NCBI GenBank assembly: GCA_934446095.1
Contig: CAKSDR010000002.1
Span: forward strand, 1 to 63,761
Origin: an uncultured Eubacteriales bacterium
GTDB taxonomy: Bacteria; Bacillota; Clostridia; Oscillospirales; CAG-382
Direction: 5' to 3'
DNA length: 63,761 nt
Shown: positions 33,487 to 42,796 of the stretch, one piece after another
Position numbering within the stretch: position 1 is the first letter of the stretch
How the letters are laid out: each line of letters begins with the position of its first letter
The notes under the pieces: model-generated
Told to the model about the DNA's origin: nothing
Seen by the model: the letters and a program-made list of their open reading frames with translations, nothing else
Database searches by the model: none
Program-made: the position numbers and the translations under genes

Positions 33487-34785
33487 TTAAGAAGGTAATA
33501 TTTGAAACTTTGCATTGTCAAGGTAGTCTTTTACGTTGCACAAAAGCTGCGCGCATTGCGCTTTTGTCAAATATTCGTTTGGAAGGATATATCCGTATCC
33601 GGTTCCGCTTATAATATTGTTGTAACATAAAGCGGACATGGATTTTTTCACCTGTTCGGAGCAATCGGAATTGTCAAGGAATGTTTTCGTGACAACCGGT
33701 GTTTTTATATTAAGAAGGTTTTCAAGAATCACGCATGCCTGCGCCCTTGTTATATTTTCCGATGAACAAAAAGATATTTTGTCTCCTTCCCGATATCCGC
33801 TTACAATATTATGCTCAAGAGCGTATTTTGCATACCCTTTTATATTGTAAGGTATTTCGGAATCGTCCGAGAAGTTTGTTGTGTAGACATTTTCTACTGA
33901 ATCTTCAAGACCTGCGACTATCATTGCCATGGCAAGAAAATCTCCTCTTGAAACGGGCTTTTCCGGGCAAAAGCAAAGATCACCGTCTTTTATCTCGCCG
34001 CCCATAAGGCCCATTGCCGACATTTCAAGCGCGCTGTTGCAGCTCCAGTGATTCTTGAGGTCCGAATAGTTGACGGTATTTAAAGATTCGTTCACGTTTA
34101 TTGTTACTTTCGCGGTTTCGGAAATGTTGCCGTAATCATCTGTAACAAAATAACTGAAATAATCTCTTCCGGTAAAATTATTGTTCGGAGTGTACACAAA
34201 GCAGCCGGAAAAACTGTCTTTAAGTCTTACCGTGCCGTTATCCGGCTGCCGTACAATTTCAAATGTCAGCCCGTCGCCTTCAGGATCTGCGCCTTTTAAA
34301 AATTTTGTAACCGAAATATTTTTCGATGTGGAAAACTCGGCACGCATGGCAGAGGGGGAGAAGTTTCCGTTTTCAAACATATTAATCGTGCATAACGCTT
34401 CCGGGACAGATTTGTCGGAAGGGTTTGAAAAGGTAAATTTTGCAGAAGAATCGCTTTTGTAGTTTGGGCAATAGTTTAAAGACGAAATGTCTTTTTTGCA
34501 TATAATCTGTCCTTTTTTTACTTCCATGCCGGAAAGTTTTAAGATTCCGGACGATTTGTCCGGCAAAGAATTTATTTGTATATAGTCAAACTCTCCCAGA
34601 ATTTTTGCAAAATCATCTTCGGAAAAGTATACGTCGCAGTTTACGGTTCCGCATTTTTTGAGTTCGATTTTCCTTCTTATTATGTCCATACCCGTGGAAA
34701 GTCCGTAATCGGCAGATGATGCGTAAAAAGATAAAACAATTGAAAAGACAAGTATCGGAATCGAAAAAAATATTGTTTTTTTCAT
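33487..34785 (-). CDS. SLH-domain surface protein with an Ig/cadherin-like module
   Basis: A protein of 432 residues. A signal peptide (about 1-24) is followed by a region with cysteine pairs and then a cadherin-like/Big_9-type module near 150-230. The module reads ADPEGDGLTFEIV, GCFVYTPNNNFTGRDYFSY and VTDDYGN, like the repeated tandem-95 type. Three S-layer homology repeats fill the C-terminal half (DLKNHWSCNSAL, NIKGYAKYALEHNIVSGY, YNNIISGTGYG). SLH triplets anchor proteins to the secondary wall polymer, so it should be a cell-surface adhesive or structural protein. The ATG at 34785 follows AAGGAGTG; the upstream GTG is inside that site. Confidence 0.85.
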   Translation of the reverse strand: MKKTIFFSIPILVFSIVLSFYASSADYGLSTGMDIIRRKIELKKCGTVNCDVYFSEDDFAKILGEFDYIQINSLPDKSSGILKLSGMEVKKGQIICKKDISSLNYCPNYKSDSSAKFTFSNPSDKSVPEALCTINMFENGNFSPSAMRAEFSTSKNISVTKFLKGADPEGDGLTFEIVRQPDNGTVRLKDSFSGCFVYTPNNNFTGRDYFSYFVTDDYGNISETAKVTINVNESLNTVNYSDLKNHWSCNSALEMSAMGLMGGEIKDGDLCFCPEKPVSRGDFLAMAMIVAGLEDSVENVYTTNFSDDSEIPYNIKGYAKYALEHNIVSGYREGDKISFCSSENITRAQACVILENLLNIKTPVVTKTFLDNSDCSEQVKKSMSALCYNNIISGTGYGYILPNEYLTKAQCAQLLCNVKDYLDNAKFQILPS

Positions 34786-35124
34786 ATAAAACACTCCTTA
34801 ATTATAATGTAATTTTTCCTGCAGAAATATTTTTTCCCGTAAAATTTTAAATATTCCAAAATGGATTTATTCAATATGTATAATTTTGGGGTACGGTTTT
34901 TGTGCAAAAGCAAAAAATAAAAAATATGTCTAATTTTACTTGATGAATAAAAAAATAAATGATATAATATATGCGGAAGTTTTTTGCAGCATATTACCAT
35001 GCGGCAGGTCCGCCGCTTTTAGGTTTGAAAAAAAGGCTGCAGGCTATTTCCCTGCAATGCAATAATATACAGGCGTTTTGAAAAACTTTTTTACATATGT
35101 CATTGTATTTTAGGAGGAAAAATA
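34786..35124. other. 339-base intergenic region between divergent surface-protein genes
   Basis: Contains the ribosome site of the leftward SLH gene at its left end and the consensus promoter at 34940-34968 for the rightward OppA-like gene. A leader of about 150 bases follows. The leader holds a GCGGC-6-GCCGC hairpin followed by four T (35002-35021), a GCAGC/GCTGC pairing option, and a weak hairpin before six T near 35085-35100. I recognise no known riboswitch or small RNA, and no credible ORF. Confidence 0.6.
34940..34968 (+). promoter_or_regulatory. Sigma-A promoter of the OppA-like lipoprotein gene
   Basis: TTGATG, 17 bases, perfect TATAAT. The start codon is 156 bases beyond the -10 box, leaving a long untranslated leader. 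Confidence 0.75.
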
Positions 35125-36849
35125 ATGAAAAAAATTACGGCACTCGTGCTTGCACTTATTGTGATGGCGGTATTTCTGCCTTCCTGCTCAAAAAATGCGG
35201 ACGATAAAGGCGCTCAGTTTGACATATACCTGGGATCGAATATATACGACCTTGATCCTGCAAAGATGTTTTACGACGATGATTCTTTAAAGTACATAAA
35301 TCTTATTTTTGAAGGACTTACAAGGCTTGATGAAAACGGAAATGTTAAAGCCGCCCTTGCTCAAAAGTGGGATTACTCGGTCGACAGCCGCGACGGATAT
35401 TTGAAACTTTATTTCTATCTTAACGAAACCAGTTGGTCGGACAGTGTTTCGGTAAACGCGGAAAGCGTGGTTTACGCATGGAAAAGACTTCTTGACCCCG
35501 AAACTTTAAATCCCGCAGCGTCGCTGTTGTATCCTATACTTAACGCAAAAAATGTAAAGCTCGGCGTTATGACAATTGATGATATCGGATTATCGGCAAT
35601 AAATTCAAGCACAATTGAAGTTGTTTTTGAAAAAGATTATACTGACGTTGAAAAATTTATAAGAAACACTGCAAGCCCTGCGCTTGTGGCGCTGAGGGAA
35701 GATGTTGTTGCAAGCAACCCTGATACTTGGGCTCAGCCTTTATATATAAAAGTTAAAAACGATGATTCGGCATCAAATACACTTGTTACGAACGGTCCGT
35801 TCTCGGTAAAATCATGGACTGACGAATATATGATTCTTGAACGTTCTTCGTACTACAGAAACCTCGGTACCGACAAAAATTATACAAAATATGTAACTCC
35901 CTACAAGATAACCATTCATTTTAACGAAAATGATTCTGAAGCAAATGCAGTATATTCAGACAATATATCGGCAGAACAGTATGAGTCAGAGAAAAAGAAT
36001 ATAAAGACTTCCGACAGTTTGTCAGTTTATACATATTTATTCAACACGGATAATGAAATTTTGAAAAATGAATCCGTAAGGAAGGCACTTTCGATTTCCG
36101 TTGACAGAAACAAGATTGCGGAACTGCGCGGCGGAAAAGTTTCTCCGGCCACAGGTTTTATTCCGCGCGGCGTGTCGGGAAGCAGCCTTAAGAAAGATTA
36201 CAGAACAGAAACCGGAGATATTATAAATACATCTTCGGATATGGAACAGGCAAAGAAACTTATTTCACAATCGGGCATATCCGGCGGCAGTTTTGAAATT
36301 ACCGTTTCTAAAGAAAAGAAATATGAAAAAGATATTGCGGAATATGTTTGTTCTGTGTGGAAAGATCTTGGATTTGACGTAAAAGTAAACGAAGTAACGC
36401 GCGATCCTTCAAAGAAAGAATATTTCTACGATGTTCTCGAAAACAGAGAATATGACGTTATCGGAATAGATTATATCGGCCTTTCGGACGATGCATATAA
36501 TTTTGTTGTTCCGTTCGCGTGCGAATACAGCGGCAATACTGTCGACATAAACGATGAGAATGCGAAAAAAACCGCAGTTACCGGATTCGACGATGATTCC
36601 TATGACGAAATTATTTCCGGAATCGAACTTGTAAACGACTCAAAATCAAGATATGAGGTCTATAAAAACGCAGAGCAGGTTCTTGTTGATAATGCGGTCG
36701 TTGCTCCGCTTGTATTTAATGTGAATTCCAGAATCATATCAAAAGATTTATCGAATATAGATACGGATTATTTTGGATTTGACAATTTTACCAAAGCAAA
36801 ACTTAAAAACTATAAAAAATATATTGAACAAAAAAACGCATCTGAATAA
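35125..36849 (+). CDS. Oligopeptide-type ABC solute-binding lipoprotein (SBP_bac_5)
   Basis: A protein of 574 residues. The signal peptide ends in the lipobox LPSC (Cys22). The mature protein matches family 5 solute-binding proteins such as OppA: YLGSNIYDLDPAKMFYDD near the start, LIFEGLTRLDENG, VYAWKRLLDPE and VRKALSISVDRNKIAEL. These bind oligopeptides, dipeptides or nickel chelates and deliver them to OppBCDF-type transporters. No permease or ATPase genes are adjacent, so it is an orphan component. AGGAGG is six bases before the ATG. Expressed from its own promoter with a structured leader. Confidence 0.9.
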   Translation: MKKITALVLALIVMAVFLPSCSKNADDKGAQFDIYLGSNIYDLDPAKMFYDDDSLKYINLIFEGLTRLDENGNVKAALAQKWDYSVDSRDGYLKLYFYLNETSWSDSVSVNAESVVYAWKRLLDPETLNPAASLLYPILNAKNVKLGVMTIDDIGLSAINSSTIEVVFEKDYTDVEKFIRNTASPALVALREDVVASNPDTWAQPLYIKVKNDDSASNTLVTNGPFSVKSWTDEYMILERSSYYRNLGTDKNYTKYVTPYKITIHFNENDSEANAVYSDNISAEQYESEKKNIKTSDSLSVYTYLFNTDNEILKNESVRKALSISVDRNKIAELRGGKVSPATGFIPRGVSGSSLKKDYRTETGDIINTSSDMEQAKKLISQSGISGGSFEITVSKEKKYEKDIAEYVCSVWKDLGFDVKVNEVTRDPSKKEYFYDVLENREYDVIGIDYIGLSDDAYNFVVPFACEYSGNTVDINDENAKKTAVTGFDDDSYDEIISGIELVNDSKSRYEVYKNAEQVLVDNAVVAPLVFNVNSRIISKDLSNIDTDYFGFDNFTKAKLKNYKKYIEQKNASE

Positions 36850-36870
36850 TTTCTGTTTAAAACTTAAAAA

Positions 36871-36897
36871 TTCCCCTGTTTTTTACGGACAGGGGAA
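36871..36897 (+). terminator. Probable terminator after the OppA-like gene
   Basis: A 9-bp stem (36871-36879 with 36889-36897, core CCCCTG) with a 9-base loop. The following T tract is poor, so termination may be partial and read into rsmA. Confidence 0.5.
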
Positions 36898-36939
36898 TAA
36901 ATTTATAATACTTGAAAATCGGTTATTAACGGTGAAAAT

Positions 36940-37809
36940 ATGACGGAAAACAACATTTTGAAAAAGCATAACTTTCAGTTTCAGAAAAAGTTCGGACAGA
37001 ATTTTCTTACGGACTTTAAAATTCCTGCCAAAATAGCGGAAAACTGTACTAATTTTAAATACAATGGAGAAGATAAGGGAAAAAGTTTGATTCTTGAAAT
37101 AGGACCCGGTGCCGGAATACTTACAAAAGAACTTGCAAAAAGGTTTTTAAAAGTTGTTGCCGTTGAAATTGACAGCGAACTTATTCCCATACTTGACGAA
37201 TCACTTGCTTCTTTTAGCAACATAGAAGTTATAAATGACGATATAATGAAAACAGACCTTGAAAAACTCATTTCAAGCCGCAGAATATATGAAAATGAAG
37301 TTCTGCCGGTGTCGGTTTGCGCAAATCTTCCGTATTATATAACAACGCCGGTTATAATGAAACTTCTCGAAGAATACCATGATTTTTCATTTATTACCGT
37401 AATGGTGCAAAAAGAGGTTGCGAGAAGGCTTTGCTCAAAACCGGGCAGCACGGACTACGGCGCAATAACGGCGGTTATAAACCTTTATGGGAAGATGGAA
37501 AAACTGTTTGACGTTCCGGCGGGCTGTTTTAATCCAAGGCCAAAGGTCGATTCAAGCGTTGTAAGATTTAAAAGAAATGAGATACAAAAGTATACCGAAA
37601 CAGAAATAAAAGATGCCAAAAAGGTAATAAAAGCGGCTTTTTCCATGAGAAGAAAAACTTTAATCAACACGCTTGTGGCTATCGGTGATATAAAGTGCGG
37701 CAAGGAAGAACTCGCAAATATTATAGAAGAACTGTTTGGAAAACCGAGCATCAGGGGAGAAGAACTTTCAACCGAAGATTTTGTTAAAATAGCCCGGCGT
37801 ATATTTTAA
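36940..37809 (+). CDS. rsmA: 16S rRNA dimethyladenosine transferase RsmA
   Basis: A protein of 289 residues. It dimethylates A1518 and A1519 of 16S rRNA. The start region reads KFGQNFLTDFKIPAKIAE, the SAM motif is EIGPGAGILT at 53-62, and the catalytic NLPYY lies at 129-133, followed by the C-terminal DNA/RNA-binding domain with FSMRRKTL. Full length for KsgA. Usual partners such as rnmV are absent here. Confidence 0.96.
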   Translation: MTENNILKKHNFQFQKKFGQNFLTDFKIPAKIAENCTNFKYNGEDKGKSLILEIGPGAGILTKELAKRFLKVVAVEIDSELIPILDESLASFSNIEVINDDIMKTDLEKLISSRRIYENEVLPVSVCANLPYYITTPVIMKLLEEYHDFSFITVMVQKEVARRLCSKPGSTDYGAITAVINLYGKMEKLFDVPAGCFNPRPKVDSSVVRFKRNEIQKYTETEIKDAKKVIKAAFSMRRKTLINTLVAIGDIKCGKEELANIIEELFGKPSIRGEELSTEDFVKIARRIF

Positions 37810-37832
37810 AATTTTAACGGTAAAACAAAATA

Positions 37833-37870
37833 AAAAAATACAGGAGCAAAATTGCAAGCCTGTATTTTTT
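37833..37870. terminator. Bidirectional terminator between rsmA and the EF-G paralogue
   Basis: Stem 37833-37844 with 37859-37870 (AAATACAGG core), 14-base loop, A run before and T run after. Confidence 0.85.
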
Positions 37871-38017
37871 TATTTTATATGCAAAAAGAAAATTTTATAA
37901 AAATAAGTTTATATCCTAATAAAACTTTATTCTTAGGACCTTTTTGAACATCTGTCAAACTACAAACTGTATATCCGTAAACAAGGCGGAAAAACTCACA
38001 AAAACTTTTGCAATTTA

Positions 38018-40078
38018 CTAAACTTCGCGTTCCGAATTGCTTTTTTCTATTATTTTCTGCGCTATGTTTTCCGGAACTTCTTCATATCTTACGAATTCAA
38101 AAGAGATTCTGCCGCGACCCTGAGTCGTTGCCCTTAAAGATATCATAAGACCAGAAAGCTCGGCGGAAGGTATTTCCGCTTCAACAATGCTTATGCCCGG
38201 GGCGTTATCGTCGGGACTCATACCGAGAACTCTTCCTCTTCGCTTGTTTATTTCACCTATAGTATCGCCGGTATAACTTTCGGGAATGCGCACTTTCAGA
38301 TTTCCGAATGGCTCAAGGAGAACAGGTTTTGCCTTTACAAGTTCTTTGTATGCAAGAGCCGCTGCCATTTTAAACGACATTTCCGACGAATCAACGTCAT
38401 GAAAAGAGCCGTCGTAAAGGTTTGCGCAGAGCCCTATCATCGGATATCCGGCAAGAACGCCCTTATTCATGCATTCCAAAAGGCCTTTTTCAACCGCAGG
38501 GTGGAAGTTTTTCGGAACCGAGCCGCCGACAGTGCTTTCTGAAAAGTGGAGTCCGGGCTCTTCAGACGGTGAAAATTTTATTTTAACATGACCGTACTGT
38601 CCGTGTCCACCGGATTGTTTTTTGTGTTTTCCTTCGGCATCTATTGATTTTCTTATGGTTTCCTTATACGCAATTTTGGGTTCGGAAAGCTGAACTGAGG
38701 TTCCGAAACGCGTTTTGAGTTTATTGATAAGCACGTCGAGGTGCTGTTCGCCAAGACCGTATACCACTATTTGCTTTGTTTCGGCGTTGTTTTTATATTT
38801 TATGGTCAGGTCTTCCTCAAGCATTTTGGAAATACCGGATGAAATTTTATCCTCATCGCCTTTTGCTTTCGGCATTACCGCCATTTTAAAATACGGAGTC
38901 GGGAAATTTATCTTTAAGTATTGTACGGAGTTTTTGCTAAATGTATCGTTTGTATTTGCATTTGCGAGTTTTGCGGTCATGCCGATATCGCCGCAGGCAA
39001 GTTCTTCAACTTCGGTTTGCTTTTTGCCTTTCAGCGTATAAATATGCGCAAACTTCTCGGAAACACCTGTTGCCGGATTTGTAAGAACGCAGTCGCGTTT
39101 GAGAACACCGTTCATAACTTTAAAGAAAGACATTTTTCCCACAAACGGGTCTGCCACAGTTTTAAATATGAACACTGCGGGGTCGCCGTCGGGATCGATT
39201 TTAACATAGTTGCCGTCAAGATCGCGCTCGTGTTTTTTACCAAACGGGTTCGGAAAAGAAGCGGCGATTATATCAAGCATGGAAGTTATGCCGTCAAGAG
39301 TTGCGGCAGAGCCTACCATAACAGGAGTAATGCTTCTGTCATTTATCCCTTTGCTTAACGCTTCGTCTATTTCTTCCTGGGTAAACTCGGTATCGTTGAA
39401 GAATTTGTCAAGAAGTTCTTCTGATGTTTCGGCGAGCGATTCCATGAGATAATTTCTTGCAGATGCAACTTTATCGGCGCTTTTCTGCGGTATTTCGATC
39501 TCTTTTCTGACGCCGTTCTCGATAGAATGAGCCGTGTTTTTCAGAAGGTTTACAATTCCGAAAATATGTCTGTTTTCTATAAGAGGTATTGTGACGGGAC
39601 AGATAGTTTTTCCGAATTTTTCACGAAGTTTTTCGATTACGGAAAAGAAGTCTGCGTTTTCATCATCGGTTTTGTTTACAAAAATAGTTTTCGGAACAGT
39701 AGCTTTTGTAGCGTTTTCCCAGGCGATTTCACACCCTGAATCTATGCCGCTTTTCGCATCGAGCACGATCATCGCACATCCCGAAACGCGGAGACCCTGC
39801 AACACTTCTCCTTCGAAGTCGAGGTATCCGGGAGTATCTATAATATTAATTTTCTTTCCTTTATATTCAAACTGTGCAATTGATGTAGAAATTGAAATTT
39901 TTCTCTTTATTTCCTCGGGGTCATAGTCGCAGACCGTATTTCCGTCTGAGGTTTTTCCGAGCCTGTCGATATCTTTTGCAACATAAAGCATTGCTTCGGC
40001 AAGAGATGTTTTTCCGTTCCCTCCGTGTCCCAAAAGACAAACGTTTCTTATATCTGTTGTGGTATATTTTGCCATTAG
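38018..40078 (-). CDS. Elongation factor G paralogue (EF-G-2-like GTPase)
   Basis: A protein of 686 residues with all EF-G domains. G1 is GHGGNGKT (16-23) instead of AHIDAGKT. G3 is DTPGYLDF (80-87) instead of DTPGHVDF, so the catalytic-position His is Tyr. G4 is NKTD (134-137). Domain IV has GGHGQYGHVKIKF, and domain V ends normally. These changes define the second EF-G subfamily found in many Clostridia and Actinobacteria, distinct from translocase FusA in the str operon. Its role is unsettled. The ATG at 40078 is preferred because AAAGGAGA lies eight bases before it. Monocistronic. Confidence 0.88.
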   Translation of the reverse strand, partial: LMAKYTTTDIRNVCLLGHGGNGKTSLAEAMLYVAKDIDRLGKTSDGNTVCDYDPEEIKRKISISTSIAQFEYKGKKINIIDTPGYLDFEGEVLQGLRVSGCAMIVLDAKSGIDSGCEIAWENATKATVPKTIFVNKTDDENADFFSVIEKLREKFGKTICPVTIPLIENRHIFGIVNLLKNTAHSIENGVRKEIEIPQKSADKVASARNYLMESLAETSEELLDKFFNDTEFTQEEIDEALSKGINDRSITPVMVGSAATLDGITSMLDIIAASFPNPFGKKHERDLDGNYVKIDPDGDPAVFIFKTVADPFVGKMSFFKVMNGVLKRDCVLTNPATGVSEKFAHIYTLKGKKQTEVEELACGDIGMTAKLANANTNDTFSKNSVQYLKINFPTPYFKMAVMPKAKGDEDKISSGISKMLEEDLTIKYKNNAETKQIVVYGLGEQHLDVLINKLKTRFGTSVQLSEPKIAYKETIRKSIDAEGKHKKQSGGHGQYGHVKIKFSPSEEPGLHFSESTVGGSVPKNFHPAVEKGLLECMNKGVLAGYPMIGLCANLYDGSFHDVDSSEMSFKMAAALAYKELVKAKPVLLEPFGNLKVRIPESYTGDTIGEINKRRGRVLGMSPDDNAPGISIVEAEIPSAELSGLMISLRATTQGRGRISFEFVRYEEVPENIAQKIIEKSNSEREV

Positions 40079-40292
40079 ATTGTCTCCTTTCAATATTCTA
40101 AATCAAGTATATGCAATATACAACCTCAAATATATTATAAAACTTTAATGAAAAATATACAATATGTCAAAATTATCATAATTTTTTATAAAAATTTGGT
40201 ATATATGCACAATTGACGAGATTTGTAAACAATATTTACGACAAAATATAACTCAAATTAAAAAGTCTGGCGGAAAAGGCAAAGCCGGATTT

Positions 40293-41066
40293 TCAAATAT
40301 CTTTTCGTATTTTTGCAAGAGCGCCTTTTTCTATTCTGCTGACTTGAGCTTGGCTTATGTGTATTTCATCGGCAACTTCCATTTGTGTTTTTCCGCTGAA
40401 AAAGCGCATTTTTATTATATTTTTTTCTCTGTCGGATAGTTTTTTTATTGCTTCCGATACGGCAATATTTTCAAGCCATGCCTCATCATTGTTTTTGCTG
40501 TCACTTATCTGATCCATAACATATATCGAATCACCGTTCTCCGAAAATACCGGTTCATAAAGCGAAACGGGGTCAATGATTGCGTCAAGGGCGCATACCA
40601 CTTCCTCTTTTGGAAAACCGACTTCTTTTGCAATTTCTTCGATTTTGGGTTCTCTGCCGAGTTTTAATGAAAGTTGTTCTTTTGCCGATAAGGCTTTATA
40701 CGCAAGATCGCGTATCGACCGTGAAACCCTTATTGAATTGTTGTCCCTGAGGTAGCGCCGTATTTCTCCTATAATCATAGGAACGGCATATGTTGAAAAC
40801 CTGACATCAAGATTTATGTCAAAATTATCAATGGATTTTATAAGACCTATGCAGCCTACCTGAAAGAGATCGTCCGGATTTTCACCCCTGCCGGAAAATC
40901 TTTTTATTACGCTTAATACAAGTTTTAAATTGCCGTTTATCAAAAGTTCTCTTGCATATGTGTCGCCGTTTTTTGCCTTTTTCAACAGTTCGTCTTTTTC
41001 TTTTCCGGACAGAACCGTAAGTTTAGAAGTATTTACTCCGCATATTTCAACTTTTCCGTTATGCAT
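40293..41066 (-). CDS. sigG: Sporulation sigma factor SigG
   Basis: A protein of 257 residues of the late forespore sigma-70 factor. The N-terminus KVEICGVNTSKLTVL is the SigG signature. Region 2 (LLINGNLKLVLSVIKRF, DDLFQVGCIGLIK), region 3 and region 4 (HISQAQVSRIEKGAL) follow. It directs late forespore genes after engulfment. It is 110 bases downstream of sigE with its own forespore-type promoter candidate, as in Bacillus. Confidence 0.96.
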   Translation of the reverse strand: MHNGKVEICGVNTSKLTVLSGKEKDELLKKAKNGDTYARELLINGNLKLVLSVIKRFSGRGENPDDLFQVGCIGLIKSIDNFDINLDVRFSTYAVPMIIGEIRRYLRDNNSIRVSRSIRDLAYKALSAKEQLSLKLGREPKIEEIAKEVGFPKEEVVCALDAIIDPVSLYEPVFSENGDSIYVMDQISDSKNNDEAWLENIAVSEAIKKLSDREKNIIKMRFFSGKTQMEVADEIHISQAQVSRIEKGALAKIRKDI

Positions 41067-41129
41067 AAAAACCGCCTTCTCATTTTACAAAAGTTAAAAT
41101 CAAAAATTATAAAATACGTTTATAAAATG

Positions 41130-41159
41130 AGTATTACCCGTTTTTTTGCATTTAATTCA
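41130..41159 (-). promoter_or_regulatory. Candidate sigma-F/G promoter of sigG
   Basis: On the minus strand TGAATT, 18 bases, AATACTC, 5/6 and 5/7 matches to the TGAATA/CATACTA sigma-G consensus. It lies in the sigE-sigG gap, where an autoregulated sigG promoter is expected. Confidence 0.5.
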
Positions 41160-41176
41160 AAAGAGGTCCGGCACTT

Positions 41177-41917
41177 TTATTTATAAAAATTTATGATATC
41201 GCGCCGCAGATGCGAGATGATTTTCTTTTCAAGCCGTGAGATATACGACTGAGAAATTCCGAGAATATCGGCGACTTCTTTTTGCGTTTTTTCTTTTCCC
41301 GAGCCGAAAAGACCGAAACGCATACATATAATTTTTCTGTCGCGCTTCGAAAGTTTTTCTACCGCGTTTAAAATAAGCCGGCGCTCTTCTTCCTGTTCTA
41401 TGCCCTTATGAACTTCGTCTTCATCGGTTCCGAGAATATCCGAAAGAAGAAGCTCGTTTCCGTCCCAGTCGACATTCAGAGGCTCGTCGAGTGAAATTTC
41501 GTTGCGGCAGTTTTGGTTTTTTCTCATATACATTAAAATTTCATTTTCTATGCATCTTGAAGCGTAGGTTGCAAGTTTTATATTTTTCTGAGGGTTAAAA
41601 GTATTTATTGCTTTCATAAGACCTATCGTTCCGATAGATACAAGGTCTTCGACTCCGATTTTTGTGTTTTCGAATTTTTTTGCGATATATACTACAAGGC
41701 GCAGATTTTTTTCCACGAGTATTTTTCTGATTTTTTTATCTGTACACGGATCTTTGCCGAGTTTTGACAAAAACTCCGCTTCCTGTTTTGCGGTAAGCGG
41801 CGGCGGAAGAAGTTCGGAACCGTTTATGTAATATATTTCGTTGCTTTTAAAAATTTTCGGGAATCTATACAGAACCTTTTTAATAAGTTTTTTAAAAAAA
41901 TTTAATTGAAACAACAT
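41177..41917 (-). CDS. sigE: Sporulation sigma factor SigE precursor
   Basis: A protein of 246 residues. A basic, amphipathic pro-sequence (about 1-29) leads to YYINGSELLPPPL; by homology with Bacillus, cleavage falls between Tyr29 and Tyr30. Regions 2-4 follow, with KLATYASRCIENEILMYMRK and DEPLNVDWDGNELLLSD strongly conserved, and region 4 ending ISQSYISRLEKK. It is the first mother-cell sigma factor, activated by SpoIIGA encoded 20 bases upstream. Confidence 0.97.
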   Translation of the reverse strand: MLFQLNFFKKLIKKVLYRFPKIFKSNEIYYINGSELLPPPLTAKQEAEFLSKLGKDPCTDKKIRKILVEKNLRLVVYIAKKFENTKIGVEDLVSIGTIGLMKAINTFNPQKNIKLATYASRCIENEILMYMRKNQNCRNEISLDEPLNVDWDGNELLLSDILGTDEDEVHKGIEQEEERRLILNAVEKLSKRDRKIICMRFGLFGSGKEKTQKEVADILGISQSYISRLEKKIISHLRRDIINFYK

Positions 41918-41936
41918 ATTTGCCTCCTTTTTAAAG

Positions 41937-42737
41937 TCAGTTCTGATTCATGAGGCAGGACGGAAAAACGCCGTCAAGCCCTGCGTAATAGTTTTCATTT
42001 GTAAAGGCTATGTATGCGCGCACGGGATATTTTTTTGATTTTTGGACATAAAATATTTTTTCGGGTTTTGCCCCTGTGATTACCGATACTCCGTTCGCGG
42101 TATGCATAGGAATCATTCTTTTTTTGTATTTTACCGCGGCTAGAGCATCGTCTTCGTTGTCCGTGCCGAAAATTTCTTCAAATTTCTCTTTCTTTACGAT
42201 AATTACGGGAAGCAAACTTATAGGTTCTTTCAGTTTGTTTCCGCTGTCGCATATAAGATCGAGCACGACTTTTTTGTTGTCGGAATAAATTTCCGCACGG
42301 ACAAAGTCGCAATTTGTCCGACATTTTAATATGTTTGCCGAATATATGACAACTGAAAATATTATGAAACATAGTATGAAAAACAAATACGGCGGGATTT
42401 TTTGTCTGTTTTCCATTATTATTCCGAAAATTCCGCCGAAAAGTATGCATGAAAAGTAAAAGATAACCGCAGTTTTTAAAAACTGCTTCCATGATTTATA
42501 TCCGTACGCGATAAGGCACATGCAAAGCGAAACCGCAAAACTTAAAAGTATGTATACTGCCGGCAGAAATTTGCAGTTTATTGTCAGCACCGAATATGCA
42601 GCGCCAAATGCTGCGGACAGGAGAATCTTTTTAAAGGAAAATGCAGAATACAAAATGCACGAACATATTATCAAAGACATGGCGTCAATGATAAAATTAA
42701 TAAGAAACAGAATATCGGCATAAACGGTAACACTCAA
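41937..42737 (-). CDS. spoIIGA: Pro-sigma-E processing aspartic protease SpoIIGA
   Basis: A protein of 266 residues. Five hydrophobic helices occupy about 1-137, followed by a cytoplasmic aspartic-protease domain with catalytic Asp164 in DSGNKL. SpoIIGA cleaves pro-sigma-E after a signal from the forespore. TTG at 42737 is the start, with AAGGTGAT just upstream. It heads the spoIIGA-sigE-sigG operon and is transcribed away from the SleC-like gene. Confidence 0.93.
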   Translation of the reverse strand: MSVTVYADILFLINFIIDAMSLIICSCILYSAFSFKKILLSAAFGAAYSVLTINCKFLPAVYILLSFAVSLCMCLIAYGYKSWKQFLKTAVIFYFSCILFGGIFGIIMENRQKIPPYLFFILCFIIFSVVIYSANILKCRTNCDFVRAEIYSDNKKVVLDLICDSGNKLKEPISLLPVIIVKKEKFEEIFGTDNEDDALAAVKYKKRMIPMHTANGVSVITGAKPEKIFYVQKSKKYPVRAYIAFTNENYYAGLDGVFPSCLMNQN

Positions 42738-42796
42738 TATTTATCACCTTGAAAACTTATTTACAACAATATTATTGCACTTCAAAAATAAAAAAA

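Noticed and set aside
34996..35045. Possible small SRP RNA, because CAGGTCCG occurs in the OppA-like leader
   Set aside because: The conserved GGAAGG/GCAGCC loop partner is missing and no long helix can be drawn.
37914..37938. Second hairpin TCCTAA/TTAGGA after rsmA followed by CCTTTTT
   Set aside because: Six-bp AT-rich stem with an irregular interior; the hairpin at 37833-37870 already explains termination.
40079..40292. Search for a promoter of the EF-G paralogue and terminator of sigG in this gap
   Set aside because: A TTGACA and a TATAAT occur but are 25 bases apart; the TCCGGC/GCCAGA stem has a mismatch. Neither is good enough to call.
41154..41159. Treating the sigG upstream site as certain
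   Set aside because: The -35 and -10 each miss one or two consensus bases in AT-rich DNA, so it is kept only as a candidate.
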